Made by a program: the position numbers and the translations under genes. The notes beneath the pieces are model-generated. The model worked only from the letters and a program-made list of their open reading frames with translations. It had not been told where the DNA came from and ran no database searches. From the NCBI GenBank assembly GCA_023101725.1, contig JALJCO010009025.1:682001-746000 (forward strand): DNA of 64,000 nucleotides. Reading direction: 5' to 3'. Shown one piece after another: positions 23,764 to 33,289 of the stretch. Source of the DNA: Atherinomorus stipes (lineage: Eukaryota > Chordata > Actinopteri > Atheriniformes > Atherinidae). Within the stretch, counting starts at the first letter, position 1; each line of letters opens with the position of its first letter.

Positions 23764-24768
23764 TTAGTTTTCCGATGCCTGGGAGGTAACGGCTCGGATA
23801 GAGCCAGTCGGGCGAGGGGGCCGAGAATGGACATTAGCCTTACAAAACCGAGCGATGTGACCACTCTGCTGACAGCGGTAGCAAATGACTGAATCAGAAC
23901 CTGGAGTGGAAGCCACTGGTTGCATGGATGCAAGAGTCCTAGTAATCTGGTCAAGCTGCTCTTGTTGCTTCTGTACAATGGATGACAGGGTAGCTAATTG
24001 GGAAGCAATATTTGGGGTAGACTCAACCAAAACGGGTGAACTAGCATTCTGAGCAGCACAAAAAGTAGGTACATGGCTACTTTTATTTGTGATGCCCCCT
24101 TCATGTTCCCACCTCATAGCTTCAGCCCTAACATCTAACACGGTACAATCTGGATTATTGCGTATGTGTCTCTTTAACTCCCTACGCAAGTCTGAATTAC
24201 TGACATTTTGAGCAAATTGATCACGAAGCATTACAGGAATATTTGTTAACTGATACGGTGCATTTGCTTCAACTTTATCCATCAAACAAAACAATGCATG
24301 AGAATATTCTTGCAAGCTTTCACCGTCTAGTTGACGACGGGAAAAAAACTCTTCCTGTAACGATACATAAGGCTTTTGACATCCATAAAGTTCTTTCAGT
24401 ATTTCAAACACTTTTTCAGGATCATCCCGTTCTACTGCAGACCTGTACTTGATCTCGTCCCTTGCCTCCCCTTCCAGATGATCAAATATAAAGGCAGCCT
24501 TGTCCATAGGTCCAACATGCCGAACCCGCATGCTGGCCTTAACCTCTTCCACCCAGTCATCAACCCCAATACCGTGTGTTCCTCTGAAGACTGGGCATTT
24601 ACGTTCCCGTGGCAAGTAGATGATGCGGTCCGTTGCACCAATGTCCCCTTGTGGCAGCTCCTGTGTACTTGGGCCAGCCTCCGCAGCTCCTCTTTGCTGT
24701 TGCAGACGATCCCGCTCTGCCTCCAGGTCTCTGATCCGTGCACGGAGTTGCTCCAGCTCCTCCGCCAT
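23764..24768 (-). CDS. gag: Gypsy Gag, 334 aa, intact
   Basis: ATG at 24768-24766 lies in good context (gccATGG). The N-terminus is a short heptad-like charged coiled coil (MAEELEQLRARIRDLEAERD). A retrotransposon-gag capsid-like middle follows, with CPVFRGTHGIGVDDWVEEVK near residue 58. Near the C-terminus is one CCHC zinc knuckle, CYRCQQSGHIARFC (residues 296-309, C-x2-C-x4-H-x4-C), which binds nucleic acid. The frame is fully open, unlike pro-pol. Gag assembles the virus-like particle that packages element RNA. The stop is preceded by GGAAAAC (see findings), a possible -1 shift site into protease. Confidence 0.92.
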   Translation of the reverse strand: MAEELEQLRARIRDLEAERDRLQQQRGAAEAGPSTQELPQGDIGATDRIIYLPRERKCPVFRGTHGIGVDDWVEEVKASMRVRHVGPMDKAAFIFDHLEGEARDEIKYRSAVERDDPEKVFEILKELYGCQKPYVSLQEEFFSRRQLDGESLQEYSHALFCLMDKVEANAPYQLTNIPVMLRDQFAQNVSNSDLRRELKRHIRNNPDCTVLDVRAEAMRWEHEGGITNKSSHVPTFCAAQNASSPVLVESTPNIASQLATLSSIVQKQQEQLDQITRTLASMQPVASTPGSDSVICYRCQQSGHIARFCKANVHSRPPRPTGSIRAVTSQASEN

Positions 24769-24922
24769 GGCTAGGTAGAAGGGACCCTCTCACGGTTCAC
24801 CAGCGACGTCCTACGGCCTGCACCTGCTGCTTAATTTATGCTCTCAACTGGGAAAAAAAACTCACTCAAAATGCTTACCACCGGCAACTAATCAAACCAC
24901 TATTCTTCTCCTGTTCACTGCC

Positions 24923-24941
24923 ATCCTGCCCGACAACGCCA
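24923..24941 (-). other. Primer-binding site, tRNA-Ser-like
   Basis: Eight bases inside the 5' LTR on the minus strand lies TGGCGTTGTCGGGCAGGAT. Its complement ends in CCA, as a tRNA 3' end must, and resembles the 3' end of vertebrate tRNA-Ser. The second Gypsy copy has nearly the same site at 29990-30007. The tRNA match is from memory and needs checking. Confidence 0.75.
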
Positions 24942-24949
24942 GAAAAAGA

Positions 24950-25728
24950 TGTGACCGGAAAGCTCTGTTTAGCTCCACTTGCTGCTTTCCCCTATTTTAC
25001 AACAAACAGGTACGTTTGACAACTGATGGAACAGAAGAGGAAGTCGTGATGAAATTATTAAAGACAGCTTTATTTAACATTAAGTTTTAAGAACACAATT
25101 TATTAGACCTAGTTAAAATATCCTGGATGCACAAAATACTCAAAAGGAGGTTTAGTCAAAATAATTTGTGGATTAACAAAGAAACAAAAATACCGCAAAC
25201 AATATTAGTAAAGAAAAATCAAACCAAACCAAAATATTAGTAACAAAACCCAATCCACAAACTACTGACTCAAAACCTAAGTAATAAGTGCACTGCCTCT
25301 TAATGTTGCCAGTGGCCACAAGTTTCTAGTCTCTCTAGACGGAGCTACAGCTCATAAATACGTTTTAATGGTGACCAACACAAAATTACTACAGTTGAGA
25401 GCATAAATAAAACAGCAGAGGCCCACTGAAAAAGACAGACAGATGTTAATGTCATGCCGCACTCAAGTCTTAGGTACACAAAGAAAAGAAAGAATTGTTT
25501 TTACCTGATCCTGCAGTCATACAGGCTCAACACCTCCGAACCTCTCCAGCACCACTGCCCGTTCAGACCCCGGTAGAACAATGACTTGCTAGATCTCTAG
25601 CGTGCACAGCTTTTACTCATCACTAATCACGGCCAGCCGGAAGTGGCAGAGGAAGCGATGCATTCAATTCACATCGCAGCGTGGGAAAATTCAGTGAGGA
25701 GGCCACACAGGCTAAATTTGACCCGGTT

Positions 25729-25731
<3 letters not shown>
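24950..25731 (-). repeat. 5' LTR of the Gypsy element
   Basis: The 782-bp repeat begins TGTAACCGGG and ends CCGGTCACA on the minus strand, with 5'-TG…CA-3' termini. It would carry the promoter and the transcription start. Confidence 0.95.

Positions 25732-25791
<60 letters not shown>
25732..25791. repeat. (TA)n microsatellite, right half
   Basis: TA repeat continuing the tract at 18708-18795, separated by the Gypsy insertion and ending in a short ACACAC run. Confidence 0.95.
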
Positions 25792-25792
<1 letters not shown>

Positions 25793-25800
<8 letters not shown>

Positions 25801-26600
25801 CAGCCACTTTGATACACCTGTCCAACTGCTCGTTAATGCAAATTTCTAATCAGCCAATCACATGGCAGCAACTCAATGCATTAAGGCATGTAGACATGGT
25901 CAAGTCTGCTGCAGTTCAAACTGAGCATCAGAATGGGGAAAAAAGTTAAGTGACTTTGAACGTGGCGTGGTTGTTGGTGCCAGACGAGCTGGTCTGAGTA
26001 TTTCAGAAACTGCTGATCTACTGGGATTTTCATGCACAACCATCTCGAGGGTTTACAGACAATGGCCTGAAAAAGAGAAAATTTCCAGTGAGCAGCAGTT
26101 CTGTGGGCACAAATGCCTTGTTGATGCCAGAGGTCAGGGGAGAATGGCCAGACTGGTTTGAGCTGTTAGAAAGGCAACAGTAATTCAAATAACCACTTGT
26201 TACAACCAAAGTATGTAGAAGAGCATCTCTGAATGCACAACTAATCCAACCTAGAAGCAGATGGGCTACAGCAGCAGAAGACCACAGGGGTGCCTTTATG
26301 ACCACAGTGTAGCATTCTCTGATGGCTACTTCCAGCAGCAGGATAACACGCCATGTCATAAAGCGTGAATCATCTCAGACGGGTTTCTTTAACATGACAA
26401 TGAGTTCATTGTACTCAAATGGCCTCCACAGTCACCAAATCTCAGTCCAATATAGCATCATTGGGATATGGTGGAATGGGAGGTTCTCATCATGGATGGA
26501 CAGCCGACAAATCTGCAGCAATGTCAATATGAAGCAAATTCTCTGAGGAATGTTTCCAGCACCTTGTTGAATCTATACCATGAAGGATTAAGGCAGTTCT
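25793..26600 (+). mobile_element. Decayed Tc1-like transposon
   Basis: The leader 'cagccactttgatacacctgtccaactgctcg' and 'aatcagccaatcacatggcagcaactcaatgcatt' is typical of a teleost Tc1 family. The open frame from about 25948 encodes a helix-turn-helix (FERGVVVGARRAGLSISETA) and part of the second HTH. Farther on, broken frames retain QQDNTPCHKA and WPPQSPNLSPI (26333-26460), the regions holding the second Asp and the final Asp/Glu of the DDE triad. Stops and a large internal deletion make it inactive. The left end abuts the microsatellite and the right inverted repeat is not clear. Confidence 0.82.
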
Positions 26601-27718
26601 CCATCCTCATCTAGGGTCGTATTTCCTTTTGCACTTTGTCATCTCTCACAATTCTCCATGCTGCAAATTACAAAACACGCAAAACCTGATTTATATAGGG
26701 GCGTTTCCAACACGTTTGCACCCACTGTCATTTGTTTAGCTCCTTGAGCAAAATTCTAGATTGTATGGGCAAATTACTACACGCAAATTCGGATCTTCGT
26801 AGATCCGGCCCTTAGTCTCTTTCTAATTTTTATCCCATCATAGCTCACTCCTTGCACTGTAATTTGAATTTCCAGAGGCCCCAATTCCTTTACTGTGGAA
26901 GTTAATGTCTAATGTTATAAGAGGTCAAGATTATACATAAATATGCAGTACATTTCCTCTCCTACCACTCCAATGCATAACATAAATGTTTGTGTGTGAA
27001 AAGAACCGACAGAAGATTGAAAGAAGTATTGTATAAATTAATTACAGCAGACTACCTCTAACTTGAGGTAAAATAATCATTTTACAGAGGTAAACTGAAT
27101 AAACACACATGCATAATTAGAAAAACATATATTTTCATTTTCTGTTCTGTCTGCCTCCTGGTGTTTGTGCATGTGAGAAGAAACATAGAAGCTACAACAT
27201 GTTCTTACAAGTGCAACTCAGCTAAAAAAATTAAAGTCTCTAAACCAAATACTATTTTTCAGAAAGAAAAACAGTATTTGAAGCTTAATAGTTTATAGCA
27301 TTCAGAGAAAAAGAGAGAAAAATGAATGTGCACGGTATTTATCATTTTGCAAAGGACAATGTTTGAGTATTACCTTAATTAAAGTTGGGTACAAGACGGA
27401 GACATTTATGGACATTTTTTGTTGAACTGTATGTGTTGGAAAGGTAATAGCAAACAAGGCAACCAGAAACTACCTCCTTATGTAGGTTTCATGATAAATA
27501 TAATTCATTGATATGTCACTTTTTATAACAAAGATTTTACTCTTCAGTCAGCAAAAGAGATTCAAAGGTATCCTTTGAAAGTCCCACAAAGATTCAGCAA
27601 AAGGCTTGAATACCTTGGGCCAGTTAGTGAAAGGAGGTCCTGCAAAATCTGAGTAGATCGTGAGGTCTAATTGAGCCTGTTGGACGGGTTAGCGTTGTAA
27701 TTGAACACCATTGTGCAG
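26601..27718. other. Intergenic; possible minor repeat remnants
   Basis: A stretch near 26690-26815 (cccttagtc, cggatcttcgtagatccgg) looks repeat-derived and has a short palindrome, but I cannot assign it. The rest is AT-rich without features. Confidence 0.4.
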
Positions 27719-27722
27719 CTTA

Positions 27723-28263
27723 GAGGTAGAGTCCAAGTCCCTCCAGCATTTCTGTTTGCAAACAACAGTATTCAAACTTAGCGCTCCTCCCTCTCAGGCT
27801 AATGGCCGCCTCGTTCTAGCTAGCCTATTCAACTTCAAGCCTCTCCTTCAGAGCTCAGAAGCAGGTACAAGCCAAACTATTATTAACCCTGGTTTTCCAA
27901 AGTGCATTATCTGAAGCTCTTACCTTTTCTTCGGTGCATACACGATGTTTTCTTTCTTTCTTTTTTTTTTTCCTTCGAGAGTTCAAGTGACTGGTGTCTG
28001 CTCCAATCATGAGCTTATTTCCACACTGCGTCATGCTCTTAGCTCTGTCATTGGCTGGCAATATAATGAGGAAATCTCCACCCAGAAACGTCCCAACCAG
28101 ACCAAAACAATACAAAAGAGGGCATTACAGGCAGGGAGAGAGAGAGTTGCGTTCAAGCGCACCACGGCACGGGAGTAGAGGCCCACAGGCGGGTTTTGAG
28201 ACGGATTTCACTTGCTCAAGTCTAACGTTTATGTTTTTACGGGGGGAACTTCGGACTATACCT
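27723..28263 (-). mobile_element. TTAA MITE 'AGGTAGAGTCCGAAG' family, copy 2 (reversed)
   Basis: It is the reverse complement of 11616-12146 throughout, with ends AGGTAGAGTCCAAG and CTTCGGACTATACCT. Flanks are TTAG (27719-27722, one change) and TTAA (28264-28267). The conserved splice-donor-like site occurs on the minus strand at about 27923. Confidence 0.88.
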
Positions 28264-28838
28264 TTAAAGTGCTGTACAATTCCACATTTAATATGTGACA
28301 TATTTTTGAAAGAGATGAGTTTTTCTTTTTCTTTTCAGAAGAATCTCAAGCTTGCACAAGAAACAAAAAGATGTAAAACAAATACATATAAACTTAAGCT
28401 CTTGAAGGTGGAGTCCGACGTTTCCCTTTGGGCCTTTACTCTCGCAGTGGTAAGCTTGAATGCAACTCCTCCTGTCTGTAATTTGCTTCTTCGTTTTGTT
28501 ATGATCTGGTCGGGAAGTTTCTGGGTGATGATTTCTGTTTATATCGCCAGCCAAGGACAGAGCTAAGAGCATAACACTGTGCGGGAATAAGCTCATGATT
28601 GGAGCAGACGCCAGTCACTCAAACTCTAGAAGGAAAAAAAAAAGAGAGAAAAACAGCGGATGCACCAAAGAAAAGGTAAGAGCTTTAGATAGGCCACGTT
28701 GTAAAAGCAGTGTTAATATCGATTTGGCTTTTACCCGCTTCTGAGCTCTGAAGGAGAAGCTTGAAGCTGAATAGGTTGAAGAACGAGGCGGCCATTAGCC
28801 TGTAAGGGAGGGGCGCTCAGTTTGAATACTGTTGTTTG

Positions 28839-29986
28839 TGTAACCGACACTCAGATGGGAGGTTAAAAGTCCCATCCGAGTTGCCGTAACCAGGAAGTGT
28901 GGATGACACACTTCCGGTTTAGCCAGCTGTGCACCTCCATCTTTGATTGGTGACAGGCATAAATACCAGACAGCAGTAGCATTAACATGCATTTTGTGGC
29001 TCTCAGAACTCATGCGTTGGTGTGGCGTCCTTGCGGTAGGTTAACAGTCTGGCTGTTGCTTTGTTCAGTGTTTATTGTTAAATGTTTGCTGCTCTGTCAT
29101 GTCAGTGATTTTAGCATTTGAGCTAAATGTGATCTCCCTTTTTGTTTGCAGACGTTGTCTAGTACCTAGACAGGCAGAACACGCGGGTTAAGTCTGCAGC
29201 GTGCTGGAAGGTATTGCGTCTGTCATTTTATTTCTTTTGTTTGTTGTGGTACCCGTATTGTGGGTTAACTGTTCTTCTTTTCTCTATAGAAGGTTACCTG
29301 CTAGGAGGGCCAAGTATTGCCCCTGCCTCCAGTTATTTGAGAGGTAACTGTGTTCTGTGGTGGCTTTTCTTTTGAAGAATTACAAAAACAGTTTTATTAA
29401 TTGTTTGTTTTTTCTGTTTTTAGACGCCAACCTTCTAGCCATTGCCGTTTTGCTCCACTTATTTTATTCCTTTTGTTCATTTTTTTTAAACTTTTATTTT
29501 GTGCCTAATACATTTTATATTGTTCCCTCAGGAAGCTAGGGTGACCTGTCAATAACAGAACTGTGCCGTGTGACAGCTGGTCGAGCCGGGCTTAAGGTGG
29601 TGCAGGCCGTCATCCATACTCCAAACGTCCCTCTTTGTCCTGTTGGTTCAGTGTGCGGTGAAGTGCAGGTTTTTATACATTACTTATTTTATATTGCATG
29701 CTAGCATGGTATTATTAATTGGACAGGATGTGGATGGGGCCTGACTCCACCTGGGCTTGTAGTTGTTTTTAGCTGTGATATGGGCTTGAGCCCCTGAAAC
29801 TGGTTACCGGCTGTATCTCAACCCAAATGTGCCTCTTTGCTTTTTTGCAGGCTTCGGTTGAATACTGTTTTTACTGTTTTGTTTGTCAAATAAATTTGTA
29901 ATCCTGAGGGAACTGCTTGTCTCAGCCCATCTTTCCCCAACACAAGTTCTTGTGGTTCTGTACTAACCCCTAGTGGGTCGGTCACA
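28839..29986 (+). repeat. Complete LTR in plus orientation
   Basis: The 1148-bp unit has TG…CA ends with a 10-bp imperfect terminal inverted repeat (tgtaaccgac / gtcggtcaca). It holds an inverted CCAAT (attgg near 28946), a TATA-like ataaata at 28959-28965, and the polyadenylation signal AATAAA at 29889-29894. The first 177 nt recur inverted at 32413-32589. Confidence 0.87.
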
Positions 29987-29989
29987 TTT

Positions 29990-30007
29990 TGGCGTTGTCA
30001 GCAGGAT
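29990..30007 (+). other. Primer-binding site, 18 nt, at the inversion junction
   Basis: TGGCGTTGTCAGCAGGAT begins 3 nt after the LTR end. Its complement ends CCA, and it matches the site of the other Gypsy element except around one base. Sequence immediately after it (from 30008) is inverted pol. Confidence 0.8.
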
Positions 30008-31761
30008 CATGTCATCAGGAGATCTTTCTGGAACAGCGGAAACAGCCTGTTGAGAGGCAACTACATGACTGGAGATTGCAGTTCTCACCATTTCTGGCAT
30101 TATTGTCCCCAAGCGCTCTGGTATTGTCGTGACCTCTGTGCAAGGCAGCTGCTGTCTCGACAGGGCATCAGCGTTGCGGTTAGTACGTCCTGGTCGATAC
30201 CTAATGGTATAATCAAAGACAGCCAACTCCGCCACCCAACGTTGCTCCGTGGCCCCCAATTTGGCTGTGTTAAGATGGCTAAGTGGGTTGTTATCAGTCC
30301 ATACCATGCATTTATGGCCCAGCAGGTACTCACGAAACTTTTGAGTCATTGCCCATTTCATTGCCAAAAACTCAAGCTTCATGGAGCTGTAGTTCTTTTC
30401 AGCAGGGTGGAGACTTCGGCTTGCATAAGCAATTGGACGAATTTTCCCTCCTGTTCCTGTGACAATACAGCTCCGAGACCTCCATGGCTGGCGTCCACTT
30501 CTAAAATGAAAGGTAGATTGAAGTTGGCATAGGCTAATACAGGAGTTGAAACCAACCTGCCTTTTAGCTCCTGGAAACTGCGATCACACTGGGGGGTCCA
30601 ACTCTCCCTTAACGAGACATTCCGTCGACTTTTCTTATCAGTCATTTTAGCGACCAACCTGTGCAGCGGGGCCGCCAAAGTGGCGAACCCCTCGACAAAG
30701 CGACGATAATAGCTGGCAAACCCCAAGAATGATCTAAGCTCTGACACCGTGGTTGGGACCTTCCAGTCTGCCACCGCTGCAACTTTCTTCGGGTCGGTAG
30801 ACACGCCATCAGCAGACACTACATGGCCCAGATACTGCACTTGTGTCTGGAAAAAGTGACACTTTTCCAACTTGGCTTTAAGGCCCTGCTCTTGGAAGCG
30901 GCCCAACACCATATCCAAACGACCCAGATGCTCCTCTACTGTTGAAGAAAACACAATAATGTCATCTAAGTAAAGCAACAACGAACGACAGTGCTGATCC
31001 CCAAACATCCTTTCCATTAGTCGTTGGAATGTGCTTGGGGCGTTGCACAACCCAAATGGCATCCTCTGGAACTCAAATAGGCCAAAAGGGGTACAAAAAG
31101 CAGTCTTCATTTTGTCTTGTTCGGAGACAGGGACCTGATGGTACCCACTAGCCAGGTCGATTGTCGAAAACCACTTAGCTCCAGACAGCGCATCCAGTGA
31201 CTCCTCGATCCTCGGCAGTGGGAAAGCATCTCTACGAGTCTTGCTATTAAGCAGCCGGTAATCCACACACAGCCTTAAGCTGCCATCTTTCTTTCGGACC
31301 AGCACAATAGGGGAGGCGTAGGGGCTACAGCTCTCTCTTATCACCTGACTATCTATCAACTTCCGGATGTGAGCTTTAACTTCATCATAATCTGATGGAG
31401 GAATTCTCCGATACCGCTGCCTGATGGGCACCTCATCAATGAGAGGGATGTCATGCATCATTAGGCTAGTGCACCCGAGGTCGAGGTCAGACGTAGCAAA
31501 AACAGTTTCGCGGTTCAACAACTGGGCCCTGACCTTCCTTTGGTCCGACTCTGACAGTGCCGACAAATCTAACCTTTCAATCTGCTGCCTCACTGTGCTG
31601 GCCTGGGCCTCCTGAACTGCAAGTGTGGCCACGACGCTACCCTGTTGTTCAACCAGGGAAACACCCTCTGGTAGGCTAACAATGTCAGCTTTGCTCAAAA
31701 TTCCTAGGGAACAACGGGGCTGTAAGGAGAGGTCTGTCTCACCAATATTCACTACTGGCAC
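30008..31761 (-). pseudogene. Gypsy RT / RNase H fragment (second element)
   Basis: The RT has SPIVLVRKKDGSLRLCVDYR, FSTIDLASGY with the first Asp, RMPFGLCNAPSTFQ and YLDDIIVFS. The connection contains YLGHVVSADG and FLGFASYYRRFV. RNase H begins FILEVDASHGGLGAVLSQ, then a one-base frameshift near 30440 moves to the frame carrying MKLEFLAMKWA, WTDNNPLSHL and RTNRNADALSR. Reading continues to 30008, where it runs into the inverted primer-binding site and LTR, in the linker before where integrase should start. Integrase is absent. The residue pattern is close to the element at 18796-25731, but many substitutions show it is a different subfamily. Confidence 0.92.
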
Positions 31762-32413
31762 CTGTATTGTTCACCGTGACCATAGCTGGAGAAATCAACA
31801 GCCCTGCAGGTAAGGACTTATTCTGCTCTATAGGTTCAATTAGTGCAGCAACTGAATGTTTACTGAAACGAGGGGAGCATGTGGCAGTTACCCACTTCAC
31901 AGTACCCCCTGGGATGACAATCGGGTATTCCCCCCTCACCCGGGCTATGCCTGACTGGGCACACCTAGGGTGTAACTGGGCAGCATAGCATTGCTGCAGT
32001 GCCTGCCGCCACGATGAAGGTGCTTGTTTTATTACCGGGAGATCAAACAAATTAGCACCATGTTGACTGAACAGCTGCTGGTAACATTCTCTGATAACGT
32101 TCATTCCCAAGACCCCTGAAGCCTCTGATAAGGCTCCTGAACTTGGGGGATCTTTCACCACCAGGATACCTCGCTGTGGGACAACCTTACCAAACACTGT
32201 CACATCTAACTCTACGTATCCTAAATAGGGTATTTCAAGCCCATTAGCCGCACGTAGTTGTAGCCAGCGGCAAGGTCTAGGGACATCCTGAAAATGCTGA
32301 GTAAAGAAACTTTGCGTTACTGTAGTGACCATTGACCCTGTATCAAGCAGAAAATTAGCAGTTACATTTCCTAACTGAACAGTTACCTTGGGGCAAGGGG
32401 ACACCAAACTGGG
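31739..32413 (-). pseudogene. Gypsy aspartic protease (second element)
   Basis: FLLDTGSMVTTVTQSFF is the retropepsin active site, and a GVLGMNVI motif lies about 75 residues later. The frame is open from the LTR junction (about 32413) to 31739, where it overlaps the next frame by about 20 nt (an indel relative to the expected continuous polyprotein). The first ~22 codons of the longer open frame (to 32485) are LTR sequence read through the junction, not protease. Confidence 0.9.
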
Positions 32414-32589
32414 CATGAGTTCTGAGAGCCACAAAATGCATGTTAATGCTACTGCTGTCTGGTATTTATGCCTGTCACCAATCAAAGATGGAGGTGCACA
32501 GCTGGCTAAACCGGAAGTGTGTCATCCACACTTCCTGGTTACGGCAACTCGGATGGGACTTTTAACCTCCCATCTGAGTGTCGGTTACA
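32413..32589 (-). repeat. Truncated LTR (first 177 nt), inverted relative to 28839-29986
   Basis: By eye this is the reverse complement of 28839-29015 with only scattered differences. It ends about 50 nt after the TATA-like motif, so it is essentially U3 with perhaps a short part of R, fused to protease sequence. Confidence 0.9.
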
Positions 32590-32842
32590 TTTGCAAACAG
32601 AAACGGTGGGGGGGACTTTAAACCTAAATTTACCAGTTGCCCCACTGAACATCCCAAAACAAAATTTCTAACTAAATCCCTGGACATATTTCACAGAAGG
32701 ACCTGATTGAAAGAAAAAACTCAGAAAGTTATACAACAAGTTACTGTAGACTTTATAGTTAAATACATAAATAGAATACACATAAAACCACAGAAGATAA
32801 ACCCATAAAATAACATAAAACACAAAAGCCAAAAAGAGATGC

Positions 32843-33118
32843 TCAGGCCGGAGGGAAGGTCAATGAGAACAGATGTGCTTTCAGTAAGGATTTAAAATGA
32901 ACAATACTCTGTGCACATCTAATATTAAAAGGCAGACTGTTCCAAAGAACTGGTGCAGCAACAGAAAAAGCTCTGTCATCTCTGCCCTTTAGTCTGGTTC
33001 TAGGAACCATCAGGAGCAACTGGTTAGTCGACCTAAGAGATCTGACAGGAGTGTGGGGCTTCAAAATATCAGGAAGATACGGTGGTGCCGTGCCATTTAG
33101 ACTTTTGAATACAAGCAA
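32843..33118 (-). pseudogene. LINE ORF2 C-terminal segment
   Basis: The segment reads LVFKSLNGTAPPYLPDILKP, then RDDRAFSVAAPVLWNSLP and a terminal FKSLLKAHLF, ending in a stop. This is the conserved post-RT tail of L2/CR1-type ORF2. It is in a different frame from the RT, so at least one indel has broken the ORF between 33120 and 33290. Confidence 0.85.
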
Positions 33119-33289
33119 TAAAATCTCAAACTGGATCCTAAATTTAACAGCCAGTGCAAAGAAGCCAGCACTGGCAAAATGTGCTCACGTTGTTTACTTC
33201 CTGTCAGAAGACGAGCTGCTGAGTTCTGAACAATCTGTAAACGACGGAGTAACGATTATTCGATCCCAAAATAAAGGATTTACAATAAT

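Larger units (their letters stand above)
18796..25731 (-). mobile_element. Ty3/Gypsy LTR retrotransposon, full length, pol broken
   Basis: The order on the minus strand is 5' LTR (24950-25731), primer-binding site (24923-24941), gag (24768-23764), protease (from 23713), RT and RNase H, integrase, purine-rich tract (about 19578-19592) and 3' LTR (18796-19577). The 782-bp LTRs differ at one internal base (19400 versus 25553) plus the outermost base of the left LTR, implying a recent insertion. Gag is open, but pro-pol carries several frameshifts and at least two stops. It sits inside a (TA)n tract, so its target duplication cannot be read. The pol order RT-RH-IN is the Metaviridae order, and there is no chromodomain after integrase. 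Confidence 0.95.
28839..32589 (-). mobile_element. Rearranged Ty3/Gypsy element with inverted LTR ends
   Basis: On the plus strand a complete LTR (28839-29986, tgtaaccgac…gtcggtcaca) is followed by a primer-binding site (29990-30007). Directly after that, in the OPPOSITE orientation, comes a pol segment whose reading runs on the minus strand from protease (32485) through RT to RNase H (30008). The right end (32413-32589) is the first 177 nt of the same LTR in inverted orientation, joined to the start of protease. So both outer termini are LTR U3 starts. TTTG is duplicated at 28835-28838 and 32590-32593. Gag, integrase and one LTR remainder are missing. It is related to, but clearly diverged from, the element at 18796-25731. 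Confidence 0.9.
28406..32617 (+). mobile_element. TTAA MITE copy 3, split by an LTR element
   Basis: The left part is 28406-28838 (starting AGGTGGAGTCCGA after TTGA at 28402-28405), and the right remnant is 32590-32617, ending at TTAA 32618-32621. Compared with copy 1, the sequence gttgtttg|caaacagaaacggtggg is interrupted exactly by the element at 28839-32589, with TTTG duplicated. The terminal 'cttcggactctacct' has been largely lost. Confidence 0.88.

Noticed and set aside
28839..32589. A DNA transposon or Polinton/retron-like system with long TIRs carrying an RT gene
   Set aside because: The left repeat is a full LTR with TATA, AATAAA, TG…CA ends and an adjacent primer-binding site, and the interior is a truncated Gypsy pro-RT-RH. 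A rearranged LTR element explains everything without a new class.
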